Shown here: piece after piece, positions 45,201 to 53,695 of the stretch
Layout of the letters: the number at the start of each line of letters is the position of its first letter
How positions within the stretch are numbered: the stretch's first letter is position 1
From: PALSA-1296 sp038322815
Lineage (GTDB): Bacteria > Bacteroidota > Ignavibacteria > Palsa-1295
Assembly (NCBI GenBank): GCA_038322815.1
Contig: JBBQGG010000001.1
Span: 1 to 64,000, forward strand
DNA length: 64,000 nt
Direction: 5' to 3'
Translations under genes and position numbers: made by a program
The notes under the pieces: model-generated
What the model was told of the DNA's origin: nothing
Database searches by the model: none
What the model saw: only the letters and a program-made list of their open reading frames with translations

Positions 45201-46014
45201 CTTTCCTGCGAATAAACATCATGTCGCGATACTTACCAAAGCTCCATGAGTAAATAACTTCGACAACATTCAAATTAAAAGGATAACCGCTATTTGCCTT
45301 GAACTCCGGATTTGCAGTTACATCCGCATCAGAATAAATATTTACAATATCTTCCTGAGAAAGCATAGCAGGAGCAGGGATTTTTCCGTTAGCAAGTGCA
45401 GTATGATCTTGAGCCTTTTTCGATAAATCTGCTCGAACCGATTCATCAGAAATATAATCTCCAAAATAATAGTTACGATTCAACGTTTTTGTAGCGGATG
45501 TATCCCAAAGAGGCCAATGAGTATAGGGAGGAGGCACAGAAGAACGAACTTGTCCATCATACACACCATTATTCTTAGAATATCTTGGGCTGACATATGA
45601 AATATACTTTGCACCATCGGCCGAAGATCCAATTTCACCTTCAGTAAACCACCCGGCACCGGAATTAGGGTTATACCCGAGTTCACAAAGCTTCTTCTTT
45701 TTACCCCCAATATTCTTTTTCGTGGCGAACCAAAGACCACCGCCAAAAATATAAGAGTTGACTGTGCCACGAGGCCAGTTGCAGCCGGCAACGGCATCAC
45801 TATTAAATAAGACTCCTTTATTGGTAAAAAAGAAATCAATGTTGCTTAGGTTATTACGCTGGCGACGGAAAGTAAGCGGCGCTGGGGATCCCCCTTTTTT
45901 TGTGACAGGACGCGCAGTACTTTCTGAGAATAAACTGAAAATCATGAACACTGCCATTGCGACTGTCCCTAATCGGACGATGACCTTACGATTGGAGTTC
46001 AACGTTATCTTCAT
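42229..46014 (-). CDS. Large exported protein with C-terminal sorting-like domain
   Basis: A 1261-aa protein with a signal segment at about 13-35. The N-terminal half contains an aromatic beta-rich region (GGGLWFATKKN near 90) and a fibronectin-like stretch at about 520-660. The C-terminal 130 residues begin at VVPNPYIVEH and contain IEIYNLAGELVKTLEHNG, a pattern of FlgD-like/T9SS-associated C-terminal domains that I have seen described for Ignavibacteria-type cargo. It lies downstream of the TonB receptor gene by 54 nt and upstream of the PorV-like gene, so the three may form one surface system. Confidence 0.75.
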   Translation of the reverse strand: MKITLNSNRKVIVRLGTVAMAVFMIFSLFSESTARPVTKKGGSPAPLTFRRQRNNLSNIDFFFTNKGVLFNSDAVAGCNWPRGTVNSYIFGGGLWFATKKNIGGKKKKLCELGYNPNSGAGWFTEGEIGSSADGAKYISYVSPRYSKNNGVYDGQVRSSVPPPYTHWPLWDTSATKTLNRNYYFGDYISDESVRADLSKKAQDHTALANGKIPAPAMLSQEDIVNIYSDADVTANPEFKANSGYPFNLNVVEVIYSWSFGKYRDMMFIRRKVTNASKSETLFDCFLAPSFDPDLGVGGGAAGNDINSYFGLTPQDIADSKTLFPPSSPYYGNPTALNMARQWSKAESSAVPPGEYGCIGFTFLESPTTSPNGDIVDISDSTAVGGYCNGLPQLGLTTFAQWTISNDPPTPDLRYDFLSSGILGHDVTIGGANGADMRLLFSTGPFTLKPGTSVETTVGIGIARPSTTQLKLNQDSVVKLIAFAHHVFADTTGTYKPGDSTTACQVTVKHFVTPVPPEIPNLTTTCLDRAVLVQWDDAADNSVDPLSPTLAFNTYDLYRTTRSDHDSTIRPDGINPIVHLGSWSIWNLKKVNVYDTLILKNGSKYPVLTGSRYVRTNSVPNKIQHSFLDYGDDNQDGVLSGNEGLYNGVKYYYFLLATDEFDSINNVGPLTTALVTPKNFVPGSPCRPVFPDLPNSIAGEPNCYNGALGSPNDPTSNGTTVTVEVLDTGKFLQLYSNDQIIVSFQPRWTEFNHRFLNQSPLNMFVDVRDTRQGKDLTYDKLYNPSASPVLTPYSFASGIFEQIIGQTKPDSVVSGKFSTNDSKFAPYQTVDQAFDILVNHEFHQLQDPYRLHSISFDPKFNGVVSISGRTSRAPQNVPVDFSNIDTAFTIPSYQGGLGEATYEISFGQSVPWVEDQFDTLTNKVISGVDHIKDPSSGADFHPQALPVTIISKTHCDQPLKVIRVGNRNDVVYEGDYGFYNHVIFQTPNYFPDLNQPDSMIVPLGGKFAIDAFHFTEDKDGDPSTASYITKTTGKYYFTHGLSGFNSGGKFLETVHRLRLGGAEIIFNFPGIANSTTGDTTQSYNGAFANDFQPGDKITISFTGLMKGLPFPGAEFVVNTSKDKKLDFSDNGLYSQSKILNEVQVVPNPYIVEHIGQTSTDNAKLYFTRLPPRATIEIYNLAGELVKTLEHNGVAGIASDGSVNLADRYNVEEWNLLSEGKQRVGSQVFIARVIAKDPKNGTSVIGEMTTKFAVVLGGYRLSR

Positions 46015-46068
46015 AATGAATTGGTAACTATCTGAAATAGATTATATAATAAGTTTTTTTGTACTCTA

Positions 46069-49000
46069 TTAGAAATGAAGAGTAAAATTCAAATAAAAGC
46101 GTCGTGGAATCTGATAGTTCGTACGGCGCGCAAAAGAATCGGCTCTGAGACGTTTGAATGCCTGTGTTTGCTCATCGACGCTAACCCTGTTATCTTTATT
46201 TAAATCCCAACGGGGATTATACTTCAACAAACCGAGCCCATCGAGTTGCGTACCATCAGCATTCGTTGGATCATTAACAAAATCTGTCGACCCGGTATAA
46301 TTCGGATTAGCACCGTCATCATCGCCTTGTCCGGTTGTATGATAGACAGAAATTGCCTGGTTGCGATTAAAAAGATTCAGAACTTCTAATTGAATATCTA
46401 AGGATGACGTCCCGACTCCACTGCCAAATAATTCACCGAATGGAATATTACGGGTCAACGTTGCATCGGTTTGCATATATGAAGGTTCTCGTTGGGCATT
46501 GTGATCTCCTACCTGTGTCCCCTTTATATCAAAGGCAGTATACGGTGTTCCTGTTTGGAATGTCGTAGTTGTATTAAGGCTGAACCGTTCTAAGAAGGGC
46601 ACGCCGCCGATCTTCGGGCCTTCACCTTTACTGAAAAGTACATTGAAAAGAAATTGCGCAACATGAGTTCTATCAAAATCCAGAGGGAATGGCTGCAACG
46701 GAAGTACTGCATTCTCTGTACTAGAGCTTTGATTAATCAGTGCAATATAATTTTCAGTAGCAGAGCTTGACGTTCCCTGCGTAGTTGAATACGTATAATT
46801 CAGTTTGAATGAAAAGTTATCCGTCATTCTCTTTTCAAACGTAAGTTCTATACCTTTGTAACTTCCGTATTGATCGTCAGTATAGAGTTGATATCCGAGA
46901 GCTAAGCCTGAAGATGTTATCCTTGCCAAACCTGCGATATTACGCATCTTTTTATATATACCGTTGATCGTTACCTTCATTGCATCGGTAATACCGGTAG
47001 AGAAACCGACGTTAATCTCCTCGTCACTTTCGCCTTTAAGACCGCCATTACCAATGATATTATTACCACGTTGAAGTACTGTATTAAAATTACCACCTGT
47101 GTTTGTAAGAACGTCAAGAAACAGAGGCCTCTTGAAGTAAATATCGTAGTTGAAATTAAATAATGTTTTATCCGATATGGAATATGTTATACCAAGTCTT
47201 GGGCTTAACTGCGTCTGCACTGGAGCTTTTGAAAAGTTACCGACAGGTCTGATAACCTGTGTTCCATTGACAATTGAAGTATCCTGCCTAATGGGGTTAT
47301 ACGGGTCGATAACGACATGATCATTGCCAGGATTATAAATATCAAATCGCAAACCGGGCTGGAAAGTGATATCGCTGAACTCCATCTTATCTTGTAAATA
47401 TATCGAGCCAATTAACGGCTTAACAGAGAATGAATCTCGGAAAGGATTTGCATCCCATGGCAGACCATTATCGTTTCGATTTATAGTATAGAGTTCTGTT
47501 TCAAATCCTCCGGCAATACCATGCGCACCGATCTGATCATTATAGTCTGCCTTGAATTGAATTTGATTATAAGAGTGATTAGTAAAGCCAAATACATTCC
47601 CCGCAGCAAAGAAGGTATTGTATAGTCCGTATGCATTGTTCGTTGAAGTAGTTATACCGCCTCCCTCAATGTGTCCGGTAAAAGGGTTGATGCCGGCTCC
47701 GGAAAGGTTCTGTATAGCCGAAGGATTATGAGGATCGGCAATTTGCTTCGAAATCGGAGTATAAATATCTATAATACCATCGGCTCCCGGTGTTACAGTA
47801 TGGGTATTATCATCATAAGTAAATTTATCCGTAGCGTCATAGATCTTGTACATACTGAATAAACCGCCACCAATAGACTGATCATATTTTCCTATCCGAG
47901 AACTTTGCGTCTCATACCCTCCCGTAAGTTTTAGTATTCCGGTAGATCCTATGCCGGTATTCGCCGTCAAAGTATACAGGTTATCAATGCTATTATTCGC
48001 AGGTATTTCCGCAGGATCACCATAGATAAAACCCCATGATGTAAATTGCCTGTTAATCGATGAAAGTACAGCGTCTGCAGCCATATGAAAGCCTAAAAGA
48101 TCGAAGGAAAGATTAACTGTTCCTCCGCGGGAATAATAGTGAGCATTGGGCAATTGGCCTAAATTATTTCCATAAGGATCAATCACATTTAATCCGACAT
48201 CCTGATTTGAGCCAAAACTTGTCAGATCTGCAAGTTCATCCTCGTATTGCTGTGTATTTCCCTTTGCCGTAACGAAATACTTAATGTCTTCAGTAATCGG
48301 ACCGCCTACAGCAAGTTCATATGTTTTATCATTTGATCCCATTTGTTTGTATCCATTACCCGATGTTCCAAAAATAGCGGGAAGATCTGTTCGGTAACGG
48401 AATTGGAACTCAAAACTTGAACCGCCGTTGCGCGTGGTAGCATCGATCTGTGCCCCAGTTGTATTTCCTCTTGAAGCATCGAGCCCGCCTGTAGCGATAT
48501 TGATTTCTGAAATTGCGAATTTAGAGACTGCCGTCTGAGTGATACTCTCGCCGCCGCTGACAATATTCGTGGTTTCAATACCATTAATACGTTCGGAGTT
48601 ATCAGTGCCACGGCTTCCGTGCACAGAAAAGCCTCCGTTAGTAGCATCCCTGACAATACCGGGAGTTATAGCAACAACCTGGTTAATGTTCTGCGTGCCG
48701 GCAATTGCTATGATCTCAGAATTAGAGAGCTTCTCACCAATACCGATCTTCGTTACGTCGACGAGCTTGTCCGCAGCTACGACGATCGTATCTTGATGCT
48801 TAGAAGAAAGTTTGAAGTCAAGTTTTACAGTTTGGTCAGATTGGACCTTTACACCCTTGATCGTAAAGGGCTCATACCCTGCATATTTTCCAACGACGGT
48901 ATAATTTTCAGATGGAGCAACGTTAATAATAGTTGCGATTCCGTTGTCTTTAGAGAGTGCGCCTTGCTTGGTTTCCAGAATTTGGATACTTGCATGAAAA

Positions 49001-49143
49001 AGAGCTTCGCCGGTTTTTGCATCAATAATCTTGGCGCTGATCTTTCCTGCTTGCGCGTATGCGCCTAAGGAATAAACGCCGGATATCAACACAACTAAAA
49101 GAGAAAGGAAAATTGATTGCAAAAATGTTCGATTTTTCGTCAT
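46069..49143 (-). CDS. TonB-dependent receptor with carboxypeptidase-regulatory N-terminal domain
   Basis: A 1024-aa outer-membrane protein. After the signal peptide, residues about 33-115 form a CarboxypepD_reg-like domain (KISAKIIDAKTGEALFHASI). A plug follows, from about 118 to 235 (VHGSRGTDNSERINGIE), then a large barrel ending in RRFYLNFTLHF with the terminal phenylalanine. The substrate is not evident. Unlike SusC it has no SusD partner; the next gene is the 1261-aa exported protein and the one before is a T9SS cargo. Confidence 0.9.
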   Translation of the reverse strand: MTKNRTFLQSIFLSLLVVLISGVYSLGAYAQAGKISAKIIDAKTGEALFHASIQILETKQGALSKDNGIATIINVAPSENYTVVGKYAGYEPFTIKGVKVQSDQTVKLDFKLSSKHQDTIVVAADKLVDVTKIGIGEKLSNSEIIAIAGTQNINQVVAITPGIVRDATNGGFSVHGSRGTDNSERINGIETTNIVSGGESITQTAVSKFAISEINIATGGLDASRGNTTGAQIDATTRNGGSSFEFQFRYRTDLPAIFGTSGNGYKQMGSNDKTYELAVGGPITEDIKYFVTAKGNTQQYEDELADLTSFGSNQDVGLNVIDPYGNNLGQLPNAHYYSRGGTVNLSFDLLGFHMAADAVLSSINRQFTSWGFIYGDPAEIPANNSIDNLYTLTANTGIGSTGILKLTGGYETQSSRIGKYDQSIGGGLFSMYKIYDATDKFTYDDNTHTVTPGADGIIDIYTPISKQIADPHNPSAIQNLSGAGINPFTGHIEGGGITTSTNNAYGLYNTFFAAGNVFGFTNHSYNQIQFKADYNDQIGAHGIAGGFETELYTINRNDNGLPWDANPFRDSFSVKPLIGSIYLQDKMEFSDITFQPGLRFDIYNPGNDHVVIDPYNPIRQDTSIVNGTQVIRPVGNFSKAPVQTQLSPRLGITYSISDKTLFNFNYDIYFKRPLFLDVLTNTGGNFNTVLQRGNNIIGNGGLKGESDEEINVGFSTGITDAMKVTINGIYKKMRNIAGLARITSSGLALGYQLYTDDQYGSYKGIELTFEKRMTDNFSFKLNYTYSTTQGTSSSATENYIALINQSSSTENAVLPLQPFPLDFDRTHVAQFLFNVLFSKGEGPKIGGVPFLERFSLNTTTTFQTGTPYTAFDIKGTQVGDHNAQREPSYMQTDATLTRNIPFGELFGSGVGTSSLDIQLEVLNLFNRNQAISVYHTTGQGDDDGANPNYTGSTDFVNDPTNADGTQLDGLGLLKYNPRWDLNKDNRVSVDEQTQAFKRLRADSFARRTNYQIPRRFYLNFTLHF

Positions 49144-49260
49144 CGTAGTATGTTATTACGAAAAAAAAATATAAGAATGATCACTTGCAGAAACGCCCAC
49201 AACTTTAGCGCCTCAGTAGTACAACACATCAAAACCGGTTAAGTAGCAAAACTCACTTAA

Positions 49261-49282
49261 GGAGATACGAGTTCGCATCTCC
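49261..49282 (-). terminator. Hairpin after the 669-aa T9SS cargo gene
   Basis: GGAGAT (49261-49266) pairs with ATCTCC (49277-49282); with CGA/TCG inside, the stem extends past one mismatch. It lies just downstream of the stop at 49297 on the minus strand. The following bases TTAAGTGAG make only a weak U tract, so it is a poor terminator or a processing site. Confidence 0.4.
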
Positions 49283-49296
49283 CCAGCTAAATAAAA

Positions 49297-51306
49297 TTAT
49301 TTTATTAACGACATCGTACGTGAAACGCTTCCCATTGAAGTTTTCAGCGTATAGGTATAAATTCCTGCTCCAAGATTATGAGCATTGAACGGAATCCTGT
49401 GTTCGCCTAGCGAAAGTCTTCCGTGAAATAACATTGCAACTTCCCTACCCAAGATATCACTTACGCTCAAAGTAACCATATCTTCACTCTTCATCGCAAG
49501 CGGAATTGTTGTCGCAGAAATGAATGGGTTTGGGAAATTCTGATTAAGATTTAGGGCCGAATTCGCTCCAGAAATTTGGACTCCGTTTCTTAAATTAGAC
49601 TCATAAAACCATTGAATATCATCGTACCCCGGTAGTCCCGGATTTGTTGGCGCTGAAATACCCGCAAGAGAATCAGCGCCGAACATGAATGCAAATTGGT
49701 AACCTGTTGAATTCTCGGGGTTAAAAGTTGAAACTTCAGGGAAACGGTAATCTCTCTTTTTTTCCTGCGGGTCAGTGATCGTATTTGTGCGTACAGGAAC
49801 AATGTCCCCAAAAGTTTTACCGCCATCATGGGTATCGACTCTGTAAATACCATGGAAAGGGTATTTAATACTCGTATCAGAGCCATCAGCAGCCACAAAA
49901 GGTGGAGGCAAAAGATACGTACCGGTATCATCCTGCGCCCATGCTTGGAAATAAATTGAGAACTTACTATCATCGGATCCTCTGGCTAAAGTAGGATTTT
50001 CCACGTTAGGACCTTGCGGATCAATACCCAAATTATTAGTCCAAACAGAGAGCCAGCTTCCGTCAAGCAACGGACTTCCAAGAGAGTTGTCAATTTCCCT
50101 ACTGAGTATATAGACAGGGACGGTCATGCCTGTTTTCCAAAAGAGCAACGCGCCTGAAGCAGGGATATATGTATTGTTGGTTTGAGTGCCGAGTTCATAT
50201 TGTGCACCCATTACAATATTGGCTTTCTCATCGGCACTATAAAAGAAATCTTCATCGATCACGTCAAGATTTGAACCTTGATTATTTGCATCTGTCGATG
50301 CAACGGGAGCATAGACATTTATTGGAGCACCCCAATTTGCACCAGCATCCGTCGATTCAGAGAGATAAATTCCACGATCAGCATTGCTATAGTCATAAGA
50401 CTCCCAGACTATACCGACCTTGCCGGACTTTGAAACACCAATCACATAATTTCCACCGGTACATAGACCATTATCTGCATCATAAGCCGGGCCTTTTTTC
50501 CATCCGCTCCAAGTTGCTTTTCCTTGACCATCGAGTAAAAATGTCGAGAATTGAAGATGGTATAGAGGATCGGAGGTGACAGTTATATTTACTGCAGATA
50601 CCATATAGACTTTTGTATTGTCAGACGATACAGCAATTGAAGGCCAAAGAATTTGCTTTGAATCACCTTCAGCGGTTGTCATGTCGGCAGCCGTTTCTTC
50701 AAAATTACCATCTCCCGGTGCACCCTTTTCAACATATAAAGCACTGATAAATTGCTGTGTTGTAGCATCAATATAACGATGATCTCCGATAATAGGAACA
50801 TTCACGCCGTTACGTTTATAGAGTATCATTGCGGGAAATCCGGCTCTAAAAGGAGCAATTTTTTTTGCAGCCTTCCAGGTTACTCCACCGTCGGAGCTAA
50901 AGGTATAATAAATATTTCGCTGTGGAAAATTCGAGGCTGTTGTTGTATCTGTAATCTTAACATTCAATGCTGTCATAATAACAACATGAATTTTCATTGG
51001 ATCACTCGGATCTACCTGAATATTATGCAATCCGCCGTGCGCAGTTTGTGTATGATACTTACCTGAAATACCGACCGGCACTGCACCCGGAATAGAAATT
51101 AGCGAAGATAAAGGAGAATTCGGAAAATTTCCAAAATCCTGAGGCGTTGTGGATTCATTGTCTTGGGGCTCGAGACGAAATGATTTACTCAACTTTTCTA
51201 CAATGCCATGACTAGTTGTTTTAGTGTCTATTATTTGAGCTGTAGAAATCGCACTCAAGACAACGAGAAGAGAAAGCAAAAATCCAAGTCTAATCAAAGT
51301 TTTCAT
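49297..51306 (-). CDS. T9SS cargo with sialidase-like Asp-box propeller
   Basis: A 669-aa secreted protein with signal peptide (AISTAQ cleavage). Asp-box turns SSDGGVTW (near 135), STDAGANW and THDGGKTF point to a six-bladed sialidase-like propeller, although catalytic arginines of a true sialidase are not evident to me. The C-terminal 80 residues, from LNQNFPNPFISATTI through VSDILGREVAMLF to the end, are a textbook T9SS type A sorting domain. It precedes the TonB receptor gene (153 nt apart) on the same strand. Confidence 0.88.
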   Translation of the reverse strand: MKTLIRLGFLLSLLVVLSAISTAQIIDTKTTSHGIVEKLSKSFRLEPQDNESTTPQDFGNFPNSPLSSLISIPGAVPVGISGKYHTQTAHGGLHNIQVDPSDPMKIHVVIMTALNVKITDTTTASNFPQRNIYYTFSSDGGVTWKAAKKIAPFRAGFPAMILYKRNGVNVPIIGDHRYIDATTQQFISALYVEKGAPGDGNFEETAADMTTAEGDSKQILWPSIAVSSDNTKVYMVSAVNITVTSDPLYHLQFSTFLLDGQGKATWSGWKKGPAYDADNGLCTGGNYVIGVSKSGKVGIVWESYDYSNADRGIYLSESTDAGANWGAPINVYAPVASTDANNQGSNLDVIDEDFFYSADEKANIVMGAQYELGTQTNNTYIPASGALLFWKTGMTVPVYILSREIDNSLGSPLLDGSWLSVWTNNLGIDPQGPNVENPTLARGSDDSKFSIYFQAWAQDDTGTYLLPPPFVAADGSDTSIKYPFHGIYRVDTHDGGKTFGDIVPVRTNTITDPQEKKRDYRFPEVSTFNPENSTGYQFAFMFGADSLAGISAPTNPGLPGYDDIQWFYESNLRNGVQISGANSALNLNQNFPNPFISATTIPLAMKSEDMVTLSVSDILGREVAMLFHGRLSLGEHRIPFNAHNLGAGIYTYTLKTSMGSVSRTMSLIK

Positions 51307-51433
51307 AATATCATTAAGTTAACGTTTACACAACAAATCTCCGTGATTTCGGAATTGTGGCGAAGTATTCTTTGCAAAATACGACTTTTTTACGACCGTA
51401 TTCTCAAATTCTTATTTCATAAAAACACAGAAC

Positions 51434-52024
51434 TCATTCAGAAGTTGCGCCGATGGGCGCTGCAACACATTCTTTTATGTATGCAAAGAGTGCGCGTATC
51501 CCCTTTCCATCCTTTGAGCAGGTCTTAAACACCATTTGTGCCTCTGGGAATTCCTGTTTCAAATACTTTTCATGGGCTGCAATATCTTGCTGCTTTACTT
51601 TATCGATCTTTGTCATCACGATAAACCATGGCTGTTCCTGTTCTGAAAGCCATTTCATTAATATAACATCATTTTCTAAACCTATATGCCTGGCGTCAAC
51701 TAAGATGCCGATAGCCCGCAATTCTTCACGACTTTCAAAATACCGTTCGATAAGTCCTATCCATTGAAAGCGCGAAGTCTTTGATGCCCGTGCATACCCG
51801 TAGCCGGGCATATCGACGAGATTAAAATTATTAAAAAGGTAGTAATTAAGACATTGCGTTTTACCCGGAGTTGAGCTGGTTCGGGCAAGCTCTTTACGTT
51901 CAGCAAGAGCGTTAATGAGTGAGGATTTGCCGACATTTGATCTTCCGATAAGTGAAATCTCCGGCAATCCATCTGATGGAAGCTCTTCGGGTGAAAAAAC
52001 GGATTTGATGAATTTGACAGACAC
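51434..52024 (-). CDS. engB: Ribosome biogenesis GTP-binding protein EngB/YsxC
   Basis: A 196-aa TrmE-Era-EngA-EngB-Septin-like GTPase with G1 GRSNVGKSS (27-35), G3 DMPGYGYA and G4 TKIDKV. It assists assembly of the large ribosomal subunit, which suits its place after rplI. The start is GTG at 52024; no better start is in reach. A strong terminator lies between it and rplI, so it may have its own promoter. Confidence 0.95.
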   Translation of the reverse strand: MSVKFIKSVFSPEELPSDGLPEISLIGRSNVGKSSLINALAERKELARTSSTPGKTQCLNYYLFNNFNLVDMPGYGYARASKTSRFQWIGLIERYFESREELRAIGILVDARHIGLENDVILMKWLSEQEQPWFIVMTKIDKVKQQDIAAHEKYLKQEFPEAQMVFKTCSKDGKGIRALFAYIKECVAAPIGATSE

Positions 52025-52060
52025 GGATTTTTAAAAAAATTAAATATGGAGTGTGAAATA

Positions 52061-52100
52061 TGAAAAAAACTATGAAGGGATAATTTCACCCTTCATAGTT
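52061..52100 (-). terminator. Terminator after rplI
   Basis: A perfect 12-bp stem, AACTATGAAGGG (52068-52079) with CCCTTCATAGTT (52089-52100) and a 9-nt loop, is followed on the minus strand by TTTTT (from the A run at 52063-52069). This is a strong intrinsic terminator for the rpsF-ssb-rplI unit. Confidence 0.85.
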
Positions 52101-52120
52101 CATATTCCATAGTTCATATT
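52094..52120. repeat. Two copies of a 13-bp direct repeat beside the rplI terminator
   Basis: CATAGTTCATATT occurs at 52094-52106 and again at 52108-52120, one base apart. The first copy supplies part of the terminator stem, so a duplication may allow an alternative hairpin. Confidence 0.5.
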
Positions 52121-52121
52121 T

Positions 52122-52565
52122 TTATTCGGCTACGACGTTGACTTTTATCGATGCGCCGACGCCGTGTTTCAGTTTCACTGAGATCTGATGAGCGCCAAGA
52201 GTTCGGATCGGCTCTTCAATAACGATAGAACGGCGATCAACTTTATAACCTTGATTCGAAAGTGAATCGGCGACCATTTGTCCTGTGACCGATCCGTAAA
52301 GTTTTTCTTCTTCGCCGACACGCATCGGAATAGTGACACTGAGTTCACTCATCTTCGAAGCCATGGCAGTCAATTCAATTTTCTCTTTTTCAATATTTCT
52401 GCCACGCTGCTTCATCTCTTCGCCGATTCTGCGAAGCGCTCCGGCAGTTGCAACAAATGCAAGTTTACGCGGAACAAGGAAATTACGTGCATACCCTGAT
52501 TTAACGTTCACAGCTTCTCCGGCTAAACCGAGTTTCTCAACATCATCTCTTAAAATAACTTTCAT
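52122..52565 (-). CDS. rplI: 50S ribosomal protein L9
   Basis: A 147-aa protein of normal length with the N-terminal MKVILRDDVEKLGLAGEAVN and GYARNFLVPRKLA motif of L9, then the long connecting helix and the small C-terminal domain. L9 binds 23S rRNA near the L1 stalk and protects reading-frame fidelity. It follows ssb by 31 nt; rpsR, which is usually between these two, is absent here. Confidence 0.96.
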   Translation of the reverse strand: MKVILRDDVEKLGLAGEAVNVKSGYARNFLVPRKLAFVATAGALRRIGEEMKQRGRNIEKEKIELTAMASKMSELSVTIPMRVGEEEKLYGSVTGQMVADSLSNQGYKVDRRSIVIEEPIRTLGAHQISVKLKHGVGASIKVNVVAE

Positions 52566-52596
52566 ACTTATTCTCTGTTATAAAAATTTTGTTCTC

Positions 52597-53037
52597 TCAA
52601 TATTTTACAGGCGCTTCCTCTGAGATCATATTTTCCTGAAGGACTTCGTTGCACTCCGTAACGGTAATTCTTTCAGATTCAAATACTTCGTTATCAAAGC
52701 CAATATCCAACTTATTAAGGAATTGAATGCGATGCGCTTTGATTTCCACGATCGTACGTGAATATCCGTCTTCATTGTGCAATGTTCTACTTTGAAGCTC
52801 TCCATCGACAAGCACTGCATTCCCCTTGCGAATTTTTTCCATACAACTCTCTGCGAGTTTGCTCCAAGCTACGACTCCGACATAACAAACATCTTCAGCC
52901 CACTGGTTATTAGCATCGCGATATTTTCTATTCGAAGCGATACAAAAATTGGCTACGGGAATGCCGTTTGCCGTTTTACGCAGAGTAGGGTCTTTAGTCA
53001 AATTGCCTGCAATATGCACGCAATTGATCTCGGGCAT
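52597..53037 (-). CDS. ssb: Single-stranded DNA-binding protein
   Basis: A 146-aa OB-fold protein starting MPEINCVHIAGNLTKDP (five codons longer if ATG 53052 is used) with VANFCIASNRKY and NAVLVDGELQSRTL, as in SSB. The C-terminal tail is acidic but short and ends SEEAPVKY, not the usual DDDIPF partner-binding tip, so interaction with the SSB interactome may differ. It sits in the rpsF-ssb-rplI cluster on the minus strand. It could be the main SSB or a paralogue. Confidence 0.9.
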   Translation of the reverse strand: MPEINCVHIAGNLTKDPTLRKTANGIPVANFCIASNRKYRDANNQWAEDVCYVGVVAWSKLAESCMEKIRKGNAVLVDGELQSRTLHNEDGYSRTIVEIKAHRIQFLNKLDIGFDNEVFESERITVTECNEVLQENMISEEAPVKY

Positions 53038-53084
53038 TTTTAAACAAGCCATGGGGAATTTAGTTTTTATAAGTAATTACGTAT

Positions 53085-53131
53085 GGGGCAACCATTTCCT
53101 GACCCACACTGATCGAGGCTATGCCTCGTCC
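53085..53131. repeat. Short palindromic element between rpsF and ssb
   Basis: CGAGGC-TAT-GCCTCG (53114-53128) is a perfect 6-bp palindrome with a 3-nt loop, flanked by GTCCCTAC. The form resembles the dispersed palindromic (REP-like) sequences common in environmental bacterial genomes. Only one copy is present in this window, so the repeat nature is inferred. Confidence 0.45.
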
Positions 53132-53137
53132 CTACTA

Positions 53138-53533
53138 TTAAACAATTGCCGCAGCCTCGGTCTTAGCCTGAGCCATAGAAATCTTCCGAGCCTCTACCGT
53201 TTCTGAACGGGTTTTCATTGCAATACGTCCCTGATGGTTTTCCTCAGGCATTTCCAATGTCAACCAGCGAAGAATATCTTCGTCAAGCTGGTAAGCACGT
53301 TCAAGTTTTGCATTGGTGGTTGGCGGAGCACTATAATGCATAGAGATGTAATGAGCACTCGTATGCTTTCTGATCTCATAAGCCAGACGGCGAATGCCCC
53401 AACGTTCAGTGTCGATCAGCTTACCGCCATTTTTGGTGATGGTCTCTTCAAATTTCTTGACGATAGCCGCAACAGGCTCATCCTGAAGAGTAGAACTCAA
53501 TAAAAAAGTAGATTCGTAACGTTTTTCAGCCAT
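53138..53533 (-). CDS. rpsF: 30S ribosomal protein S6
   Basis: A 131-aa protein with the S6 pattern YESTFLLSST at the start, GIRRLAYEIRKHTSAHY, then the RNA-binding strand and WLTLEMPEENH. Length is within the range for S6. It normally pairs with S18 in the 30S platform; the S18 gene (rpsR) is not beside it. It is the first gene of the rpsF-ssb-rplI unit. Confidence 0.95.
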   Translation of the reverse strand: MAEKRYESTFLLSSTLQDEPVAAIVKKFEETITKNGGKLIDTERWGIRRLAYEIRKHTSAHYISMHYSAPPTTNAKLERAYQLDEDILRWLTLEMPEENHQGRIAMKTRSETVEARKISMAQAKTEAAAIV

Positions 53534-53695
53534 TATTTTATTCCTTTGGTTTCCGGAAGTTACTCCGGTAAGCTCCCTCAGCCATTATTAGCAAAGGAGC
53601 AGGTTATTTTGGAACCCGTGTAAACAATAAATAGTGAAAGAGGTTTCCAAAACTGAAGACTAATCCGTTTACAAAGATTTATCGTACTGGTATCT

